Positions 17,376-26,203 of a DNA stretch of 43,213 nucleotides are shown here, piece by piece. Position 1 is the first letter of the stretch. Each line of letters begins with the position of its first letter. Source of the stretch: Puniceicoccaceae bacterium (lineage in GTDB: Bacteria; Verrucomicrobiota; Verrucomicrobiia; Opitutales; JAFGAQ01). The position numbers and the translations under genes are program-made. Where the stretch lies: the NCBI GenBank assembly GCA_040224245.1, contig JBEGIR010000058.1, forward strand, positions 1-43,213, written 5' to 3'. The notes beneath the pieces are model-generated. The model saw nothing but the letters and a program-made list of their open reading frames with translations, searched no databases and was not told the origin of the DNA.

Positions 17376-18608
17376 ATGGTGTTGAAAAGGGCCTATCACA
17401 CTTTGCAAACGTCCATGCTTGCGCTCGCCGCGATGATTGTCGGCACAGCGTCAACGCATCTGGTTGCTCAAGAGAGCATTCTGATCCCTGAAATTGCTCG
17501 CGAGGGCAAGATGGATGCGATCCCGATTCGCGTCATCTCCAACGATGAGGCAATCCAGGCACTCGCCACGCGGGCATTCAATGCACACGGTGCATTCAAC
17601 GCTGACGTGGAGGGTTCACCGCTCTACATCCTCAAGCTTGATCGCGACAACAATGATCGGGTCTCCTACATCCTGCAGCGCAATTCGCCCCTTGCTGAAG
17701 TTGCGAAGGGGTCCATCCGCAGCAATCGCTGGCACCTCGCCACCTTGCGCATCTGCGACATCATCATCGAAAAAACCACGGACCTGCAGGGGTTCCTTGC
17801 TGGGAAACTGACCTTCGTCGGTCGCGTCAAGGGTTACCGTGAGATCTATACCAGCGACCTCTTCTTTCAGAATGTGCAGCAGTTGACCGAAGATGAATCG
17901 TATTCGCTCAATCCAACCTGGTCGCCGGATGGTCTCAAAATTCTCTACACAGGATACTTCCGGACCGGATTTCCCGACATTTTCCTGATCGATGTGCTCA
18001 GTGGCCAACGCAGCATGTTTGCCACTTACAAGGGGTCAAATACCGGAGCCGTATTTTCCCCGGACGGTCAGCAGGTTGCCATGGTGCTTTCGTCGAACAA
18101 AAGCACAGAAATTTACCTTTCCGATAACTTTGGGCGCAGTCCAAAGCGCATCACCAACAACCGAAGCAGTGAACTCTCCCCCAGCTGGTCGCCAGATGGA
18201 AAGCGCATGGCGATTACTTCCGATCAACTGGGAAGTCCCCAGATTTTCATTCTCGATCCAACGAACGGAAACATGGATCGTGTGAATGTGACGGTGAGCA
18301 ACTACTGCGCAGAGCCGGCATGGAATCCGGTCGATCCCGACTGGATTGCACTCACGGTGGGAATCAACAGCTACTTTCAAATCGCCATTCACAACCTCAA
18401 GTCCGGGACAACCCGCATCCTTACAGACCATGAGGGGGATGGCGTGGAACCCACCTGGACCGCCGATGGCCGTCACCTGATCTACACCGTTCGGGAACAC
18501 GGCACCAAGCGTCTGCAGCTGATCGACACAGTCACAGGACACACCGCCGCGCTGCACACCGCCCGCTTTGGCGAAGCTTCGGAAGCAAGCTTTGTCTACC
18601 CGTTCTAA
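17376..18608 (+). CDS. TolB-like periplasmic beta-propeller protein
   Basis: The 410-residue protein has an N-terminal signal sequence (hydrophobic core about 13-28, cleavage near VAQES). A TolB N-terminal-like domain covers about 40-160, and repeated propeller blades carry the PD40 signature: LNPTWSPDGLKILY, GAVFSPDGQQVAMV, LSPSWSPDGKRMAI, AEPAWNPVDPDWIAL and VEPTWTADGRHLIY. TolB partners Pal and the TolQRA complex in outer membrane upkeep and cell division. Here it stands alone without tolQRA or pal, which is unusual, so it may be a stand-alone relative. It lies 180 bases after the RND permease, beyond a hairpin, and converges on the gene at 18653. Its start is preceded by an AT-rich TTAACTACTAAGGC stretch. 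Confidence 0.85.
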   Translation: MVLKRAYHTLQTSMLALAAMIVGTASTHLVAQESILIPEIAREGKMDAIPIRVISNDEAIQALATRAFNAHGAFNADVEGSPLYILKLDRDNNDRVSYILQRNSPLAEVAKGSIRSNRWHLATLRICDIIIEKTTDLQGFLAGKLTFVGRVKGYREIYTSDLFFQNVQQLTEDESYSLNPTWSPDGLKILYTGYFRTGFPDIFLIDVLSGQRSMFATYKGSNTGAVFSPDGQQVAMVLSSNKSTEIYLSDNFGRSPKRITNNRSSELSPSWSPDGKRMAITSDQLGSPQIFILDPTNGNMDRVNVTVSNYCAEPAWNPVDPDWIALTVGINSYFQIAIHNLKSGTTRILTDHEGDGVEPTWTADGRHLIYTVREHGTKRLQLIDTVTGHTAALHTARFGEASEASFVYPF

Positions 18609-18652
18609 TAGCCTGCAAGAGCACACCCAAGGCGAGGTGCACGCAAGCTTGC

Positions 18653-20188
18653 TCACTCCCTGAGCAATTCGAGCGAGTGCAGTCCGAACTTAAGCTGGCG
18701 CTTGTCGCTGCTTCCTTCGATCTCGAAGGGAGATACCGCTTCGCTCGACTCAAAGGTAAACACCGCCAGGGGTTCACCATCGAGAAATTCGCGTAGCGGC
18801 TTCTCAAGTTCGATGCGATGATTCTGTGTGAAATCCTGTTCAGCGATTCGATGCCCGTTGAGCCACACCCGGGTCTGCTGAGATCCGTTGAAGTATTGGG
18901 CATTGAGATAAACTCCTTTGTACTCAAGCTCAGGATCAGGTCTCACGATCACACGCGCCGGAGACACCCGTGCCCAGCGGCCCCAGGGTTCAGGGACGTG
19001 CCAATCGTCTCCAAAATAAAACTGTTCCCGAATTCCCCCATCGACCACTGTAGTTGGGTTGCCCTGCCATAGCGGCAGCTTGCGACGCAACAAATCCATG
19101 CGCAAGCTCTCAAGGATTCGGGGAATCTGATCAACCACCCGATGTGCTTCATTGCGAGGTCGCGGCACAATCCAACCTGCTTCCACCAGATCCCCCATCA
19201 CGAGGGGCGTCACCACTTCACTGCCTTCAGCAGTCACATGAAAATGAGTATCCAGAAGAAATTCGGATGGCATTGCATAACGATGAAAATCAAATAAATG
19301 CCGCAGCTCCAATTCCACACAAAGCCTGCGGACTTGCTCAAGCATCACTTCAAGGTGTGCTCCATTTCGTTCGTAACAATTCGCTCCGACCACAACGGGT
19401 GGAAGCAATACCACGGTCAACCCCTTTTCCCGCTGCAATCGCGCAAGTTGACGCAGTGAACCTTCAAACGCCTGGGTGAAGGGAATCGGCCCACCCTCAA
19501 ATTCAGGCAGGATGTATCCGTCGCAATCGGAATCTTCAGGCAAGCGCTCAAGATTCGGCCCGAGCACCGCCTGACCATTCGGAGCGCGCTGCACCCAGTG
19601 ATTCTCAAATAACTGCAGGCGCTGCATCTCATCCGCATAGGTTTCACTCTGCTGCTTCACCGCGTGGATCCCTTCCGATGCCACAACCGACAGTGGCATT
19701 GCAAAGGCTCGCCTGAGTTGTTGCCAGAGTGGCAGGGAATAATAGTAGCTGCGCCCACGATCCATCAGCGAGCGCAGATGATTTTCGTTCAGATCCGGTG
19801 CGTGATAATAATTCCACTCGAGCGGCAACAGCACGATATCTCCCGGGTGCGCATACCGTCGCAGTCGCTGCACCTTGTCCGAAAGGGAGGCCCCCGCATG
19901 ATCCGACAGAATCAGTGTCGGATATCCTGTCAGTTGCTCCACCAGGTGAGGGTCAAAGGCGTGCAGTCCATTTGAGCCGCCTTCAATGAGAATGCGCGGT
20001 CCTTCCACGTGCTCGAGCAGCAGTTGTTTATAGGAGACCGGGACTACGGTCGGATCGCGCACAATGCAGAACCGAAAGCACAGCGCATACAGCAACACCC
20101 ATACGGGCAATACCCAGGCCAGTGTCGTCAAAAATCGCCGACTCGTCACCCGAGGTGCATCACGCCTGTTTTGAACACGGTCTTCCAT
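18653..20188 (-). CDS. Membrane-anchored SGNH/AlgX-like acyl-transfer partner of MBOAT
   Basis: I take ATG 20188 (511 residues); the longer frame from 20437 would overlap the MBOAT gene. An N-terminal membrane helix (about 17-37) is followed by an SGNH-like fold: the first block is IEGGSNGLHAFDP, where the usual GDS is replaced by GGS with the Asn present. The last block DTHFHVTAEGSE supplies the catalytic Asp and His. The C-terminal third (from about residue 405) looks like a beta-sandwich carbohydrate-binding domain with many Trp and Tyr. Such proteins pair with MBOAT transferases of the AlgI/DltB type to O-acylate an extracellular or periplasmic polysaccharide. The MBOAT gene ends 8 bases upstream, so the two form an operon. 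The glycan target is unknown, and no polysaccharide synthesis genes are nearby. Confidence 0.75.
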   Translation of the reverse strand: MEDRVQNRRDAPRVTSRRFLTTLAWVLPVWVLLYALCFRFCIVRDPTVVPVSYKQLLLEHVEGPRILIEGGSNGLHAFDPHLVEQLTGYPTLILSDHAGASLSDKVQRLRRYAHPGDIVLLPLEWNYYHAPDLNENHLRSLMDRGRSYYYSLPLWQQLRRAFAMPLSVVASEGIHAVKQQSETYADEMQRLQLFENHWVQRAPNGQAVLGPNLERLPEDSDCDGYILPEFEGGPIPFTQAFEGSLRQLARLQREKGLTVVLLPPVVVGANCYERNGAHLEVMLEQVRRLCVELELRHLFDFHRYAMPSEFLLDTHFHVTAEGSEVVTPLVMGDLVEAGWIVPRPRNEAHRVVDQIPRILESLRMDLLRRKLPLWQGNPTTVVDGGIREQFYFGDDWHVPEPWGRWARVSPARVIVRPDPELEYKGVYLNAQYFNGSQQTRVWLNGHRIAEQDFTQNHRIELEKPLREFLDGEPLAVFTFESSEAVSPFEIEGSSDKRQLKFGLHSLELLRE

Positions 20189-20196
20189 GGCAGTGG

Positions 20197-21681
20197 TCAA
20201 AAGTTGAAATAGAGAAATGGGCTTTGTTCCGCGCGGATCGAAAACAGGATGCAGGCAAGCGCCAACAGCGCATAAGCCCATGCCTGAACCACTGGCCGTC
20301 GCAGGGGTTGCTTCAGGGTCGACTCCACACCATTGCGACAGCCCACAGCCAATGCAAAACAAAGGATCAGCCACACCAGCACCCCACTCGTGAGCAGTCC
20401 CGCCTGTTCCAGATGGGATGCCGTTGGATTTACCCACTGCAACTGCATCAAATCCGCAACCCAGGCACGTTGTGCGGGAAATGCTTCAAATCCGTTTGCA
20501 CCACAAAGCGACGCAAGCATTGTTCGCGCATCTGCCATCGTGGGTGCTCGGAAAAACACCCATCCCACGTGCACGTAAACAAAGGTCAGTGCCCACGCAA
20601 ATGGCAGTGGAAGGGATTTTCCATACCCCGACCAGATCCGGTGCACGATGCAGCCCACTCCATGCAGGCAACCCCACAGCACAAAGGTCCAACCCGCACC
20701 ATGCCAGATGCCCCCCAATAAAAAGGTCAGGAACAGGTTGCGATACGTCAGCAGTCGCCCCCGCCGGTTCCCTCCGAGAGGGATGTAAAGATAATCCCGC
20801 AACCAGCGTGACAGTGTCATGTGCCAGCGCGCCCAAAAGTCCTGTAAATTCCGGGCTTTGTAGGGAGAGTTGAAGTTGATGGGCAGGTGGATGCCAAAAA
20901 ACCGGGCTGCCCCCAACGCCATGTCCGAATAGCCGGAGAAATCGAAGTAAAGCTGAAAGGTGTAACACAGTGTTGTGGCCCAGGCACCGGCGAACTGCAG
21001 ACTGCCAGGATCGCTCCACCCCGCATCGGCATACACCGCCAGTGAGTCGGCAAGGATCAGTTTTTTCGCCAGTCCAATCAGGAAAATGCGCACCCCCGTC
21101 TCCAGATTCAGCCACCCGGGCCAGCGTGTTCGCTGCGCACTTTCAAATTGCGGCATCATCTCACGATGATGCACAATCGGCCCCGCAATCAGCTGTGGAA
21201 AAAACGACACAAAGAGCACATAGCTCGAAAAGCGCAGCTGCCGGACCTCACCCTTCCATGCGTCCACAAGAAAGGCGATTTGCTGGAATGTGAAAAAGCT
21301 GATCGCCAACGGCAGCACCACGCGTTCGATGCGAAAGTCACTCCCTACCACCAGCGCAGCCGTCTCAACTGCAAACCACGCATACTTGAAATAGCCTAGC
21401 AGGCCCAAATTGAAGGCAACTCCGATCCACAGACCCCGTTTTCGCATGGCCTGAGAACGCTGTTCGTGCAGCAGAATGCACCGGGTCAGCGCATAGTTCA
21501 CCCCGATCGAAATCAGGATCAGGGGCAGATAGATGGGCTTCCACCAGGCATAGAAAAACAGGGATGCCGCCGCCAGAAAAGCGCCCGAAAACGCACTGCC
21601 CGCCCAACGCACCAATAGCAAATACATGCCGAAGACGCCTGGCAGGAAAAAGAAGATGAACTCGGGTGAGCTGAACAACAT
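20197..21681 (-). CDS. MBOAT family O-acyltransferase (AlgI-like)
   Basis: This 494-residue polytopic membrane protein has about ten hydrophobic segments and the MBOAT signature: DFWARWHMTLSRWLRDYLYIP at about 281-301, then LGGIWHGAGWTFVLWG with the catalytic His at about 327. The start MLFSSPEFIFFFLP is the classic AlgI-type N-terminus. The family moves acetyl or other acyl groups across the membrane to a sugar polymer. The SGNH protein immediately downstream (8-base gap) is the expected second component. The substrate is unknown. Confidence 0.93.
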   Translation of the reverse strand: MLFSSPEFIFFFLPGVFGMYLLLVRWAGSAFSGAFLAAASLFFYAWWKPIYLPLILISIGVNYALTRCILLHEQRSQAMRKRGLWIGVAFNLGLLGYFKYAWFAVETAALVVGSDFRIERVVLPLAISFFTFQQIAFLVDAWKGEVRQLRFSSYVLFVSFFPQLIAGPIVHHREMMPQFESAQRTRWPGWLNLETGVRIFLIGLAKKLILADSLAVYADAGWSDPGSLQFAGAWATTLCYTFQLYFDFSGYSDMALGAARFFGIHLPINFNSPYKARNLQDFWARWHMTLSRWLRDYLYIPLGGNRRGRLLTYRNLFLTFLLGGIWHGAGWTFVLWGCLHGVGCIVHRIWSGYGKSLPLPFAWALTFVYVHVGWVFFRAPTMADARTMLASLCGANGFEAFPAQRAWVADLMQLQWVNPTASHLEQAGLLTSGVLVWLILCFALAVGCRNGVESTLKQPLRRPVVQAWAYALLALACILFSIRAEQSPFLYFNF

Positions 21682-21767
21682 GGGACGATGCCGTATCGAA
21701 ACACCATCTCCCGAAAAATCAGCTCAAAACGCAAATGTTCTTTTGGTTTCCAGCCCGATCAGCCGCG

Positions 21768-22625
21768 CTAGAACTTGAAGGGCACGACCACACTTGTCGA
21801 AACTGGCTTTCCGTTTTCAATTTTGGGTTGAAACAGAAACAATGGAGCCGTCATCTGCACGGCTTTGGCGAACACCCATTCCGAATATTTCTTCGGTTCA
21901 ATCGCGGTAACATAACCCTCCGCGTCCACACTGATCTTCAGGTGAACATAGCCACTGCGCACATTTCCCTCGGCATCTTTGATCGGTGGATTCGGTACCA
22001 TGTGCAAGGGCTTGAGGTTCCCGTCTGGCAATTGACTCACGCCTGCTTGCTCACAGGCAAACGCATAGGGGCTTGGCGGTTCCGCTTCGAGATCCTTCGA
22101 GGTGCCAACCTCAAACCCCATGGCCATGTAGTGGATCGTTGGATCCACGAGCTTGAAGCGATTGGGGATGTAGAGCCGATTGCGCAAGTGAATCGAGTTT
22201 GCCTTGCGCATGGATTCAAGTGGCAGAGCAACAATGTACGTGCTCTCATCCGCACGGGACCACTGGTAACAGACAAATGCCTTCTCAAGATTCCGGTTCG
22301 CGGTGAGCGTGGCTTCGTGCACAAACACGAAAGTATCCGCAATGTTCCGGTTTTCTTCATCAAAATCGCTGCTCGCTGTCGATTCCTTCTCCACCGAAAC
22401 GTATCCCGGCAGATAACCCGTCGCTTGTGACAACACCATGCGTGTCTGTTGAACGGGAAGTTTGGTCTCGCCCGACTGGGTCAGCACGACAAAGCGATCC
22501 CGGTCCATGGATTGGATGAGATGGAATTGATTCTCGTGCAGTGCCAATGCAATTTTCTGGGCCAGAATGCCGTGAATCGGCATGCAGCCAAGCGCGACCA
22601 GAAGCAGTAGCTTAAACGTTTTCAT
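21768..22625 (-). CDS. Exported protein with TonB C-terminal-like domain
   Basis: This 285-residue protein starts at ATG 22625 (MKTFKLLLLVALGCMPIHG), giving a signal peptide cleaved near ILAQ. The longer frame from 22691 puts 22 extra residues before the signal and is rejected. The middle has no family I recognise. The last 75 residues read like a TonB C-terminal domain: PPIKDAEGNVRSGYVHLKISV, then YVTAIEPKKYSEWVFAKAV, then a final beta strand pair ending VVVPFKF. There is no proline-rich spacer and no N-terminal membrane anchor beyond the signal, so it is not a standard TonB. ExbB/ExbD are not nearby. An alternative is a periplasmic protein that merely shares the fold. It is transcribed toward the MBOAT pair, 87 bases upstream of it. 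Confidence 0.65.
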   Translation of the reverse strand: MKTFKLLLLVALGCMPIHGILAQKIALALHENQFHLIQSMDRDRFVVLTQSGETKLPVQQTRMVLSQATGYLPGYVSVEKESTASSDFDEENRNIADTFVFVHEATLTANRNLEKAFVCYQWSRADESTYIVALPLESMRKANSIHLRNRLYIPNRFKLVDPTIHYMAMGFEVGTSKDLEAEPPSPYAFACEQAGVSQLPDGNLKPLHMVPNPPIKDAEGNVRSGYVHLKISVDAEGYVTAIEPKKYSEWVFAKAVQMTAPLFLFQPKIENGKPVSTSVVVPFKF

Positions 22626-22794
22626 GGGATAGTTGGGGCAACAGGGATTCAAAAACGCCCGACCCTTTCGGTCGGTTGAAGTCATGACCATTGTTCATAG
22701 CAGCTGACCCCCGCACAGTCAATGCAGATGCATGAACATTTCGATTCCCTGTGATTGAACCCTCAAAGCGCTTCAGCTAACTTGCTGCCATCGC

Positions 22795-24180
22795 ATGAAC
22801 AGCGTTTTCGAAATCTTTAAGATCGGTATCGGTCCTTCCAGTTCGCACACGGTGGGTCCGATGAAGGCGGCAGCCTGTTTCAGGGAAACGCTCTCCCAGC
22901 TTGATCCAGCAGCGATTTTGTCATGTGACGCGCTGGAGATTGAGGCGGAACTCTACGGTTCTCTTGCCTGCACGGGAACCGGTCACGGCACCGACCGTGC
23001 GATCGCGCTCGGCCTGCTCGGATATCATCCCGAGACGGTCGACCCAGATGCCATTTCAACGGCTTTGCAGAACCTGACGCACCAGCCGGAAGTGCTTCGA
23101 CTTCATGGAACTCCCGTAAGCTTTTCCTATCCGAAAGGCATCCGCTTTCGGCGCGGCAAGTTGCTCCCTTTGCACAGCAATGGCATGCGTTTTCAATTGC
23201 GCAGCGGGTCCCTCTGCATTGTTCAGCAACTTTATTATTCGGTAGGCGGCGGATTCATTGTGCAGGCAGATCCGGAAAATGCGACTGCGGTTTCCGCAAG
23301 TGCCGATACCGAAGAAGCGTTGCCATTTCCTTTCACAAATGCCCGGCAATTGCTGGATTGGTGTGAAAAGCGAGCTTGCTCCATCGCTGAAATCGCCTGG
23401 CTCAACGAGCGAAGTCGGCACGATGCGGATACCCTCGATGCCTACCTGCGACGCATCTGGTCCGTCATGCAGCGCACTATCGAACGGGGTTGTCATCAGA
23501 GCGGAATGCTTCCCGGTGGTCTTGAAGTTCCACGCCGGGCAGCATCGCTCTTTCAACAACTCAACTCACGCCCCCTCCGCGACCCGCTCACCGCACTGGA
23601 TTGGGTCAATCTCTGGGCCATCGCCACAAACGAAGAAAATGCCTCAGGAGGCCGCATCGTGACGGCTCCAACCAATGGAGCTGCGGGCATCATCCCTGCC
23701 GTGCTCAGCTACTATGACCGCTTCCACCATTCACTCGAAGTGGAGCAGCTCCGCAGCTTTTTTCTCACCGCCACTGCCATTGGTTCGCTCTACAAGCGCA
23801 ATGCCTCAATTTCCGGGGCTGTGGTGGGCTGTCTGGGCGTGGTGGGCGTGGCTTGCTCCATGGCAGCTGGCGGCCTCGCCGCCATGCTCGGTGGAACCAA
23901 TGCTCAAATCGAGAACGCCGCCGAAATCGGCATGGAGCACAATCTGGGATTGACCTGCGACCCCATCGCCGGACTCGTGCAGATCCCCTGCATCGAACGC
24001 AATGCGATGGGAGCCACCAAGGCGATCAGCGCCGCACGACTCGCCCTGCAGGGCAGCGGCCAACATGTGGTTTCCCTGGACAAGGTGATCGCCACCATGC
24101 GCCGAACGGGTATGGACATGAAGCGCAAATACAAGGAAACCTCACGAGGCGGTCTCGCCGTCAGTGCAGTGGATTGTTGA
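22795..24180 (+). CDS. sdaA: L-serine dehydratase (L-serine ammonia-lyase, iron-sulfur)
   Basis: This 461-residue single-chain enzyme converts L-serine to pyruvate and ammonia using a [4Fe-4S] cluster. The N-terminal beta domain opens with [20 protein letters not shown]. The C-terminal alpha domain carries [15 protein letters not shown] and the cluster-binding cysteines in [17 protein letters not shown] and [18 protein letters not shown]. Length and fusion of both domains match the single-subunit bacterial type. No Shine-Dalgarno sequence is visible (GCTGCCATCGCATG). It converges with lpdA; the 54-base gap contains a strong hairpin. Confidence 0.97.
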   Translation: MNSVFEIFKIGIGPSSSHTVGPMKAAACFRETLSQLDPAAILSCDALEIEAELYGSLACTGTGHGTDRAIALGLLGYHPETVDPDAISTALQNLTHQPEVLRLHGTPVSFSYPKGIRFRRGKLLPLHSNGMRFQLRSGSLCIVQQLYYSVGGGFIVQADPENATAVSASADTEEALPFPFTNARQLLDWCEKRACSIAEIAWLNERSRHDADTLDAYLRRIWSVMQRTIERGCHQSGMLPGGLEVPRRAASLFQQLNSRPLRDPLTALDWVNLWAIATNEENASGGRIVTAPTNGAAGIIPAVLSYYDRFHHSLEVEQLRSFFLTATAIGSLYKRNASISGAVVGCLGVVGVACSMAAGGLAAMLGGTNAQIENAAEIGMEHNLGLTCDPIAGLVQIPCIERNAMGATKAISAARLALQGSGQHVVSLDKVIATMRRTGMDMKRKYKETSRGGLAVSAVDC

Positions 24181-24182
24181 TC

Positions 24183-24213
24183 GCTCCCGCTGCGTCGCCG
24201 CGCAACCGGGAGC
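24183..24213. terminator. Bidirectional hairpin between convergent sdaA and lpdA
   Basis: GCTCCCG pairs with CGGGAGC over a 17-base inner part that can itself pair (TGCG with CGCA). It sits 3 bases after the sdaA stop and 22 before the lpdA stop, so it could serve both strands. No T-run on either side. Confidence 0.55.
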
Positions 24214-24234
24214 AACTCCAGGAATCTTTTCCGA

Positions 24235-25635
24235 TCAGATGTGGATCGCTTCCTTGTGCACGTCCGAAGCCGCTTCCATCATCATCTCGGCGAGCGTCGG
24301 GTGTGCGTGGATCGTATTGTGGATGTCATCCACGGTCAATTCCGAGTTCATTGCCAATCCATACTCCGCAATCATCTCGGTTGCATCATACCCCACAATG
24401 TGCGCACCGAGAATCTCCCCATACTTTGCATCTGTGATCAGTTTGACAAATCCTTCGGTGTGGTCGGTTGCCACCGCCTTGCCCGACGCAGTATAGGGAA
24501 ACTTGCCCACCTTGTAGTCGATGCCTTTTTCCTTCACCTTCGCTTCGGTCAGACCCACACTGGCCACCTGCGGATTGCAGTAGGTGCAGCCTGGGAAAAC
24601 CCCTACCTTCTTCGGGGTAGCATCACTGAACATGCCATTCACCGCCTGCACCGCCTCAAAAGTCGCCACGTGCGCGAGCCAGGGTGGTCCGATGATGTCC
24701 CCCGCAGCAAAAACGCCCTTGATCGAAGTTTCGTAACGCTCATCAACCTTCAGATAGCCACGTTCCAACTCAGGCTTGACCCGGGGTGAGAGCGCTTTTT
24801 CCAGATTCGGAACCACGCCAATGGCCTGCAGCAGCACGTCCGCTTTCACTTTCTCGCGCTTTCCACCTTCAAACACCAATTCCACGTTCACGCCTGTTTT
24901 CAATGTCTTGATGTTCTCAACCTTCGTGTTCACGTGCACGGTCATGCCTTGTTTCTTAAACGAGCGCGTCACCGCCTGGGCAACTTCTGCATCCTCTACG
25001 GGAAGAATCTGGGGCAGCATTTCAACGAGCGTCACTTCACAGCCCAAGGTGTTGAAAAAATAGGCAAACTCCACGCCAATGGCTCCCGCTCCCACCACAA
25101 TCATGGACTTGGGAAACGTCTTGTTTGCAAGAATTTCACGCGAGGTCATGATGCGCTCGCCATCCACTTCCACTCCCGGAATCAGGCGCGGAGTGCAGCC
25201 TGTCGCGATCATAATCTTGTCCGCTTCGATCAAATCTGTGTTTCCATCTGCGTCCGTGCACTCGACCATTCCCGGTGCGAGGACTTTGCCACTGCCGACC
25301 TTGTAGTCGATCTTGTTCTTTTTGAACAGGAACTCAATTCCTTTGGCCATGCGGTCCGCTACCCCACGGGAGCGCTCCACTACTTTTTCAAAGTCAAAAC
25401 TGACTTCCTTGGCACTGATGCCAAACACATCGGCGTGCTTCAGCGTTGCATAGGTTTCGGCGCTCTTGAGCAGTGCCTTCGAGGGAATACAGCCCCAGTT
25501 CAGGCACGTTCCTCCCGCGCGTTCCTTTTCGATGCAGATGACTTTTTTTCCAAGCTGCGCTGCGCGAATTGCCGCAGGGTATCCAGCCGGACCGCCGCCG
25601 ACTACTGCAAGATCGTATCGATTGTTTGTCGCCAT
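24235..25635 (-). CDS. lpdA: Dihydrolipoyl dehydrogenase
   Basis: This 466-residue flavoprotein regenerates lipoamide for 2-oxoacid dehydrogenase or glycine cleavage complexes. FAD-binding motif VVGGGPAGYPAAIRAAQLG lies near the start, the redox disulfide is in GGTCLNWGCIPSKAL, the NAD-binding motif is VGAGAIGVEFAYFF, and the catalytic His-Glu pair is in HAHPTLAEMMMEA at the C-terminus. Length is normal. No other subunit of a 2-oxoacid dehydrogenase is adjacent, so it is encoded apart from its complex in this window. The upstream region contains no Shine-Dalgarno sequence. Confidence 0.97.
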   Translation of the reverse strand: MATNNRYDLAVVGGGPAGYPAAIRAAQLGKKVICIEKERAGGTCLNWGCIPSKALLKSAETYATLKHADVFGISAKEVSFDFEKVVERSRGVADRMAKGIEFLFKKNKIDYKVGSGKVLAPGMVECTDADGNTDLIEADKIMIATGCTPRLIPGVEVDGERIMTSREILANKTFPKSMIVVGAGAIGVEFAYFFNTLGCEVTLVEMLPQILPVEDAEVAQAVTRSFKKQGMTVHVNTKVENIKTLKTGVNVELVFEGGKREKVKADVLLQAIGVVPNLEKALSPRVKPELERGYLKVDERYETSIKGVFAAGDIIGPPWLAHVATFEAVQAVNGMFSDATPKKVGVFPGCTYCNPQVASVGLTEAKVKEKGIDYKVGKFPYTASGKAVATDHTEGFVKLITDAKYGEILGAHIVGYDATEMIAEYGLAMNSELTVDDIHNTIHAHPTLAEMMMEAASDVHKEAIHI

Positions 25636-25842
25636 GGTGATTGTGTTGAAATGGGTTTGATGGTGGTTTGATCAAGCGTTTCCTCAGGGACTTGCGCTCA
25701 TCAACCGAGTTCCAGAGTCAAGCAGACTCGCCCCAACGATGACAAGCTTTGTGCAAAGTTCAATCTTTCACTCCCATCGCTGTGGCATACGGGAAACCCG
25801 TGAACTGCCTGAGTGGGGTCTGTGAACACGCAAGGAGGGTCC

Positions 25843-25858
25843 GAATTCTTCCGAATTC
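25843..25858. repeat. 16-bp palindromic element GAATTCTTCCGAATTC
   Basis: One of three near-identical copies in the window (others at 26047-26062 and 43198-43213), differing by one base from the copy at the window end. Two EcoRI-like hexamers flank a 4-base centre. This copy overlaps the first unit of the 23-bp tandem repeat. Confidence 0.6.
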
Positions 25859-25942
25859 GGCTACAGGAAAAGGGGCAATTCGGCTACAGGAAAAAGGGCA
25901 ATTCGGTTATAGGGGAAAAGGCAATTCGGCTGCAGGGAGAAT
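25854..25942 (+). repeat. Tandem 23-bp repeat, about four units
   Basis: Units start at 25854, 25877, 25900 and 25923 and follow the pattern AATTCGGCTACAGGAAAAGG plus GGC. The first three are 23 bases and close in sequence, the fourth is shorter (20), and a weaker TTTCGGCTACA follows. A 23-base period shifts frame, so it is not coding. It lies in the gap downstream of adk and upstream of lpdA. Confidence 0.8.
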
Positions 25943-26046
25943 TTTCGGCTACATTGGTGGGAATCGATTACGTTGATTGGGTATTTGGCTAGGTGGTGCG
26001 AGATTCGTCCAGGCGGAGCAGGACATGCCGAAAGGAAGAAGTGGCT

Positions 26047-26062
26047 GAATTCGGGAGAATTC
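26047..26062. repeat. 16-bp palindromic element GAATTCGGGAGAATTC
   Basis: Exact reverse complement of the 16 bases that end the window at 43198-43213. Here it is extended to CTGAATTC...GAATTCAG, giving an 8-bp stem with a 4-base loop. Confidence 0.6.
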
Positions 26063-26203
26063 AGTGCGTTTACCACGCTGCGCTGCAAGAAAGGTCGAGT
26101 GTGCGGAGCACTGGATTTCACCGATTCATCATCCGGTAAGCAGAAGATCCACACGTTCGCAGCGAACCCGGATGCGCTGCAAAATCCTCAACGAAGCCCG
26201 CCC

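Noticed and set aside
25843-25942. Possible CRISPR array
   Set aside because: Units are directly abutting with no spacers and no cas genes nearby.
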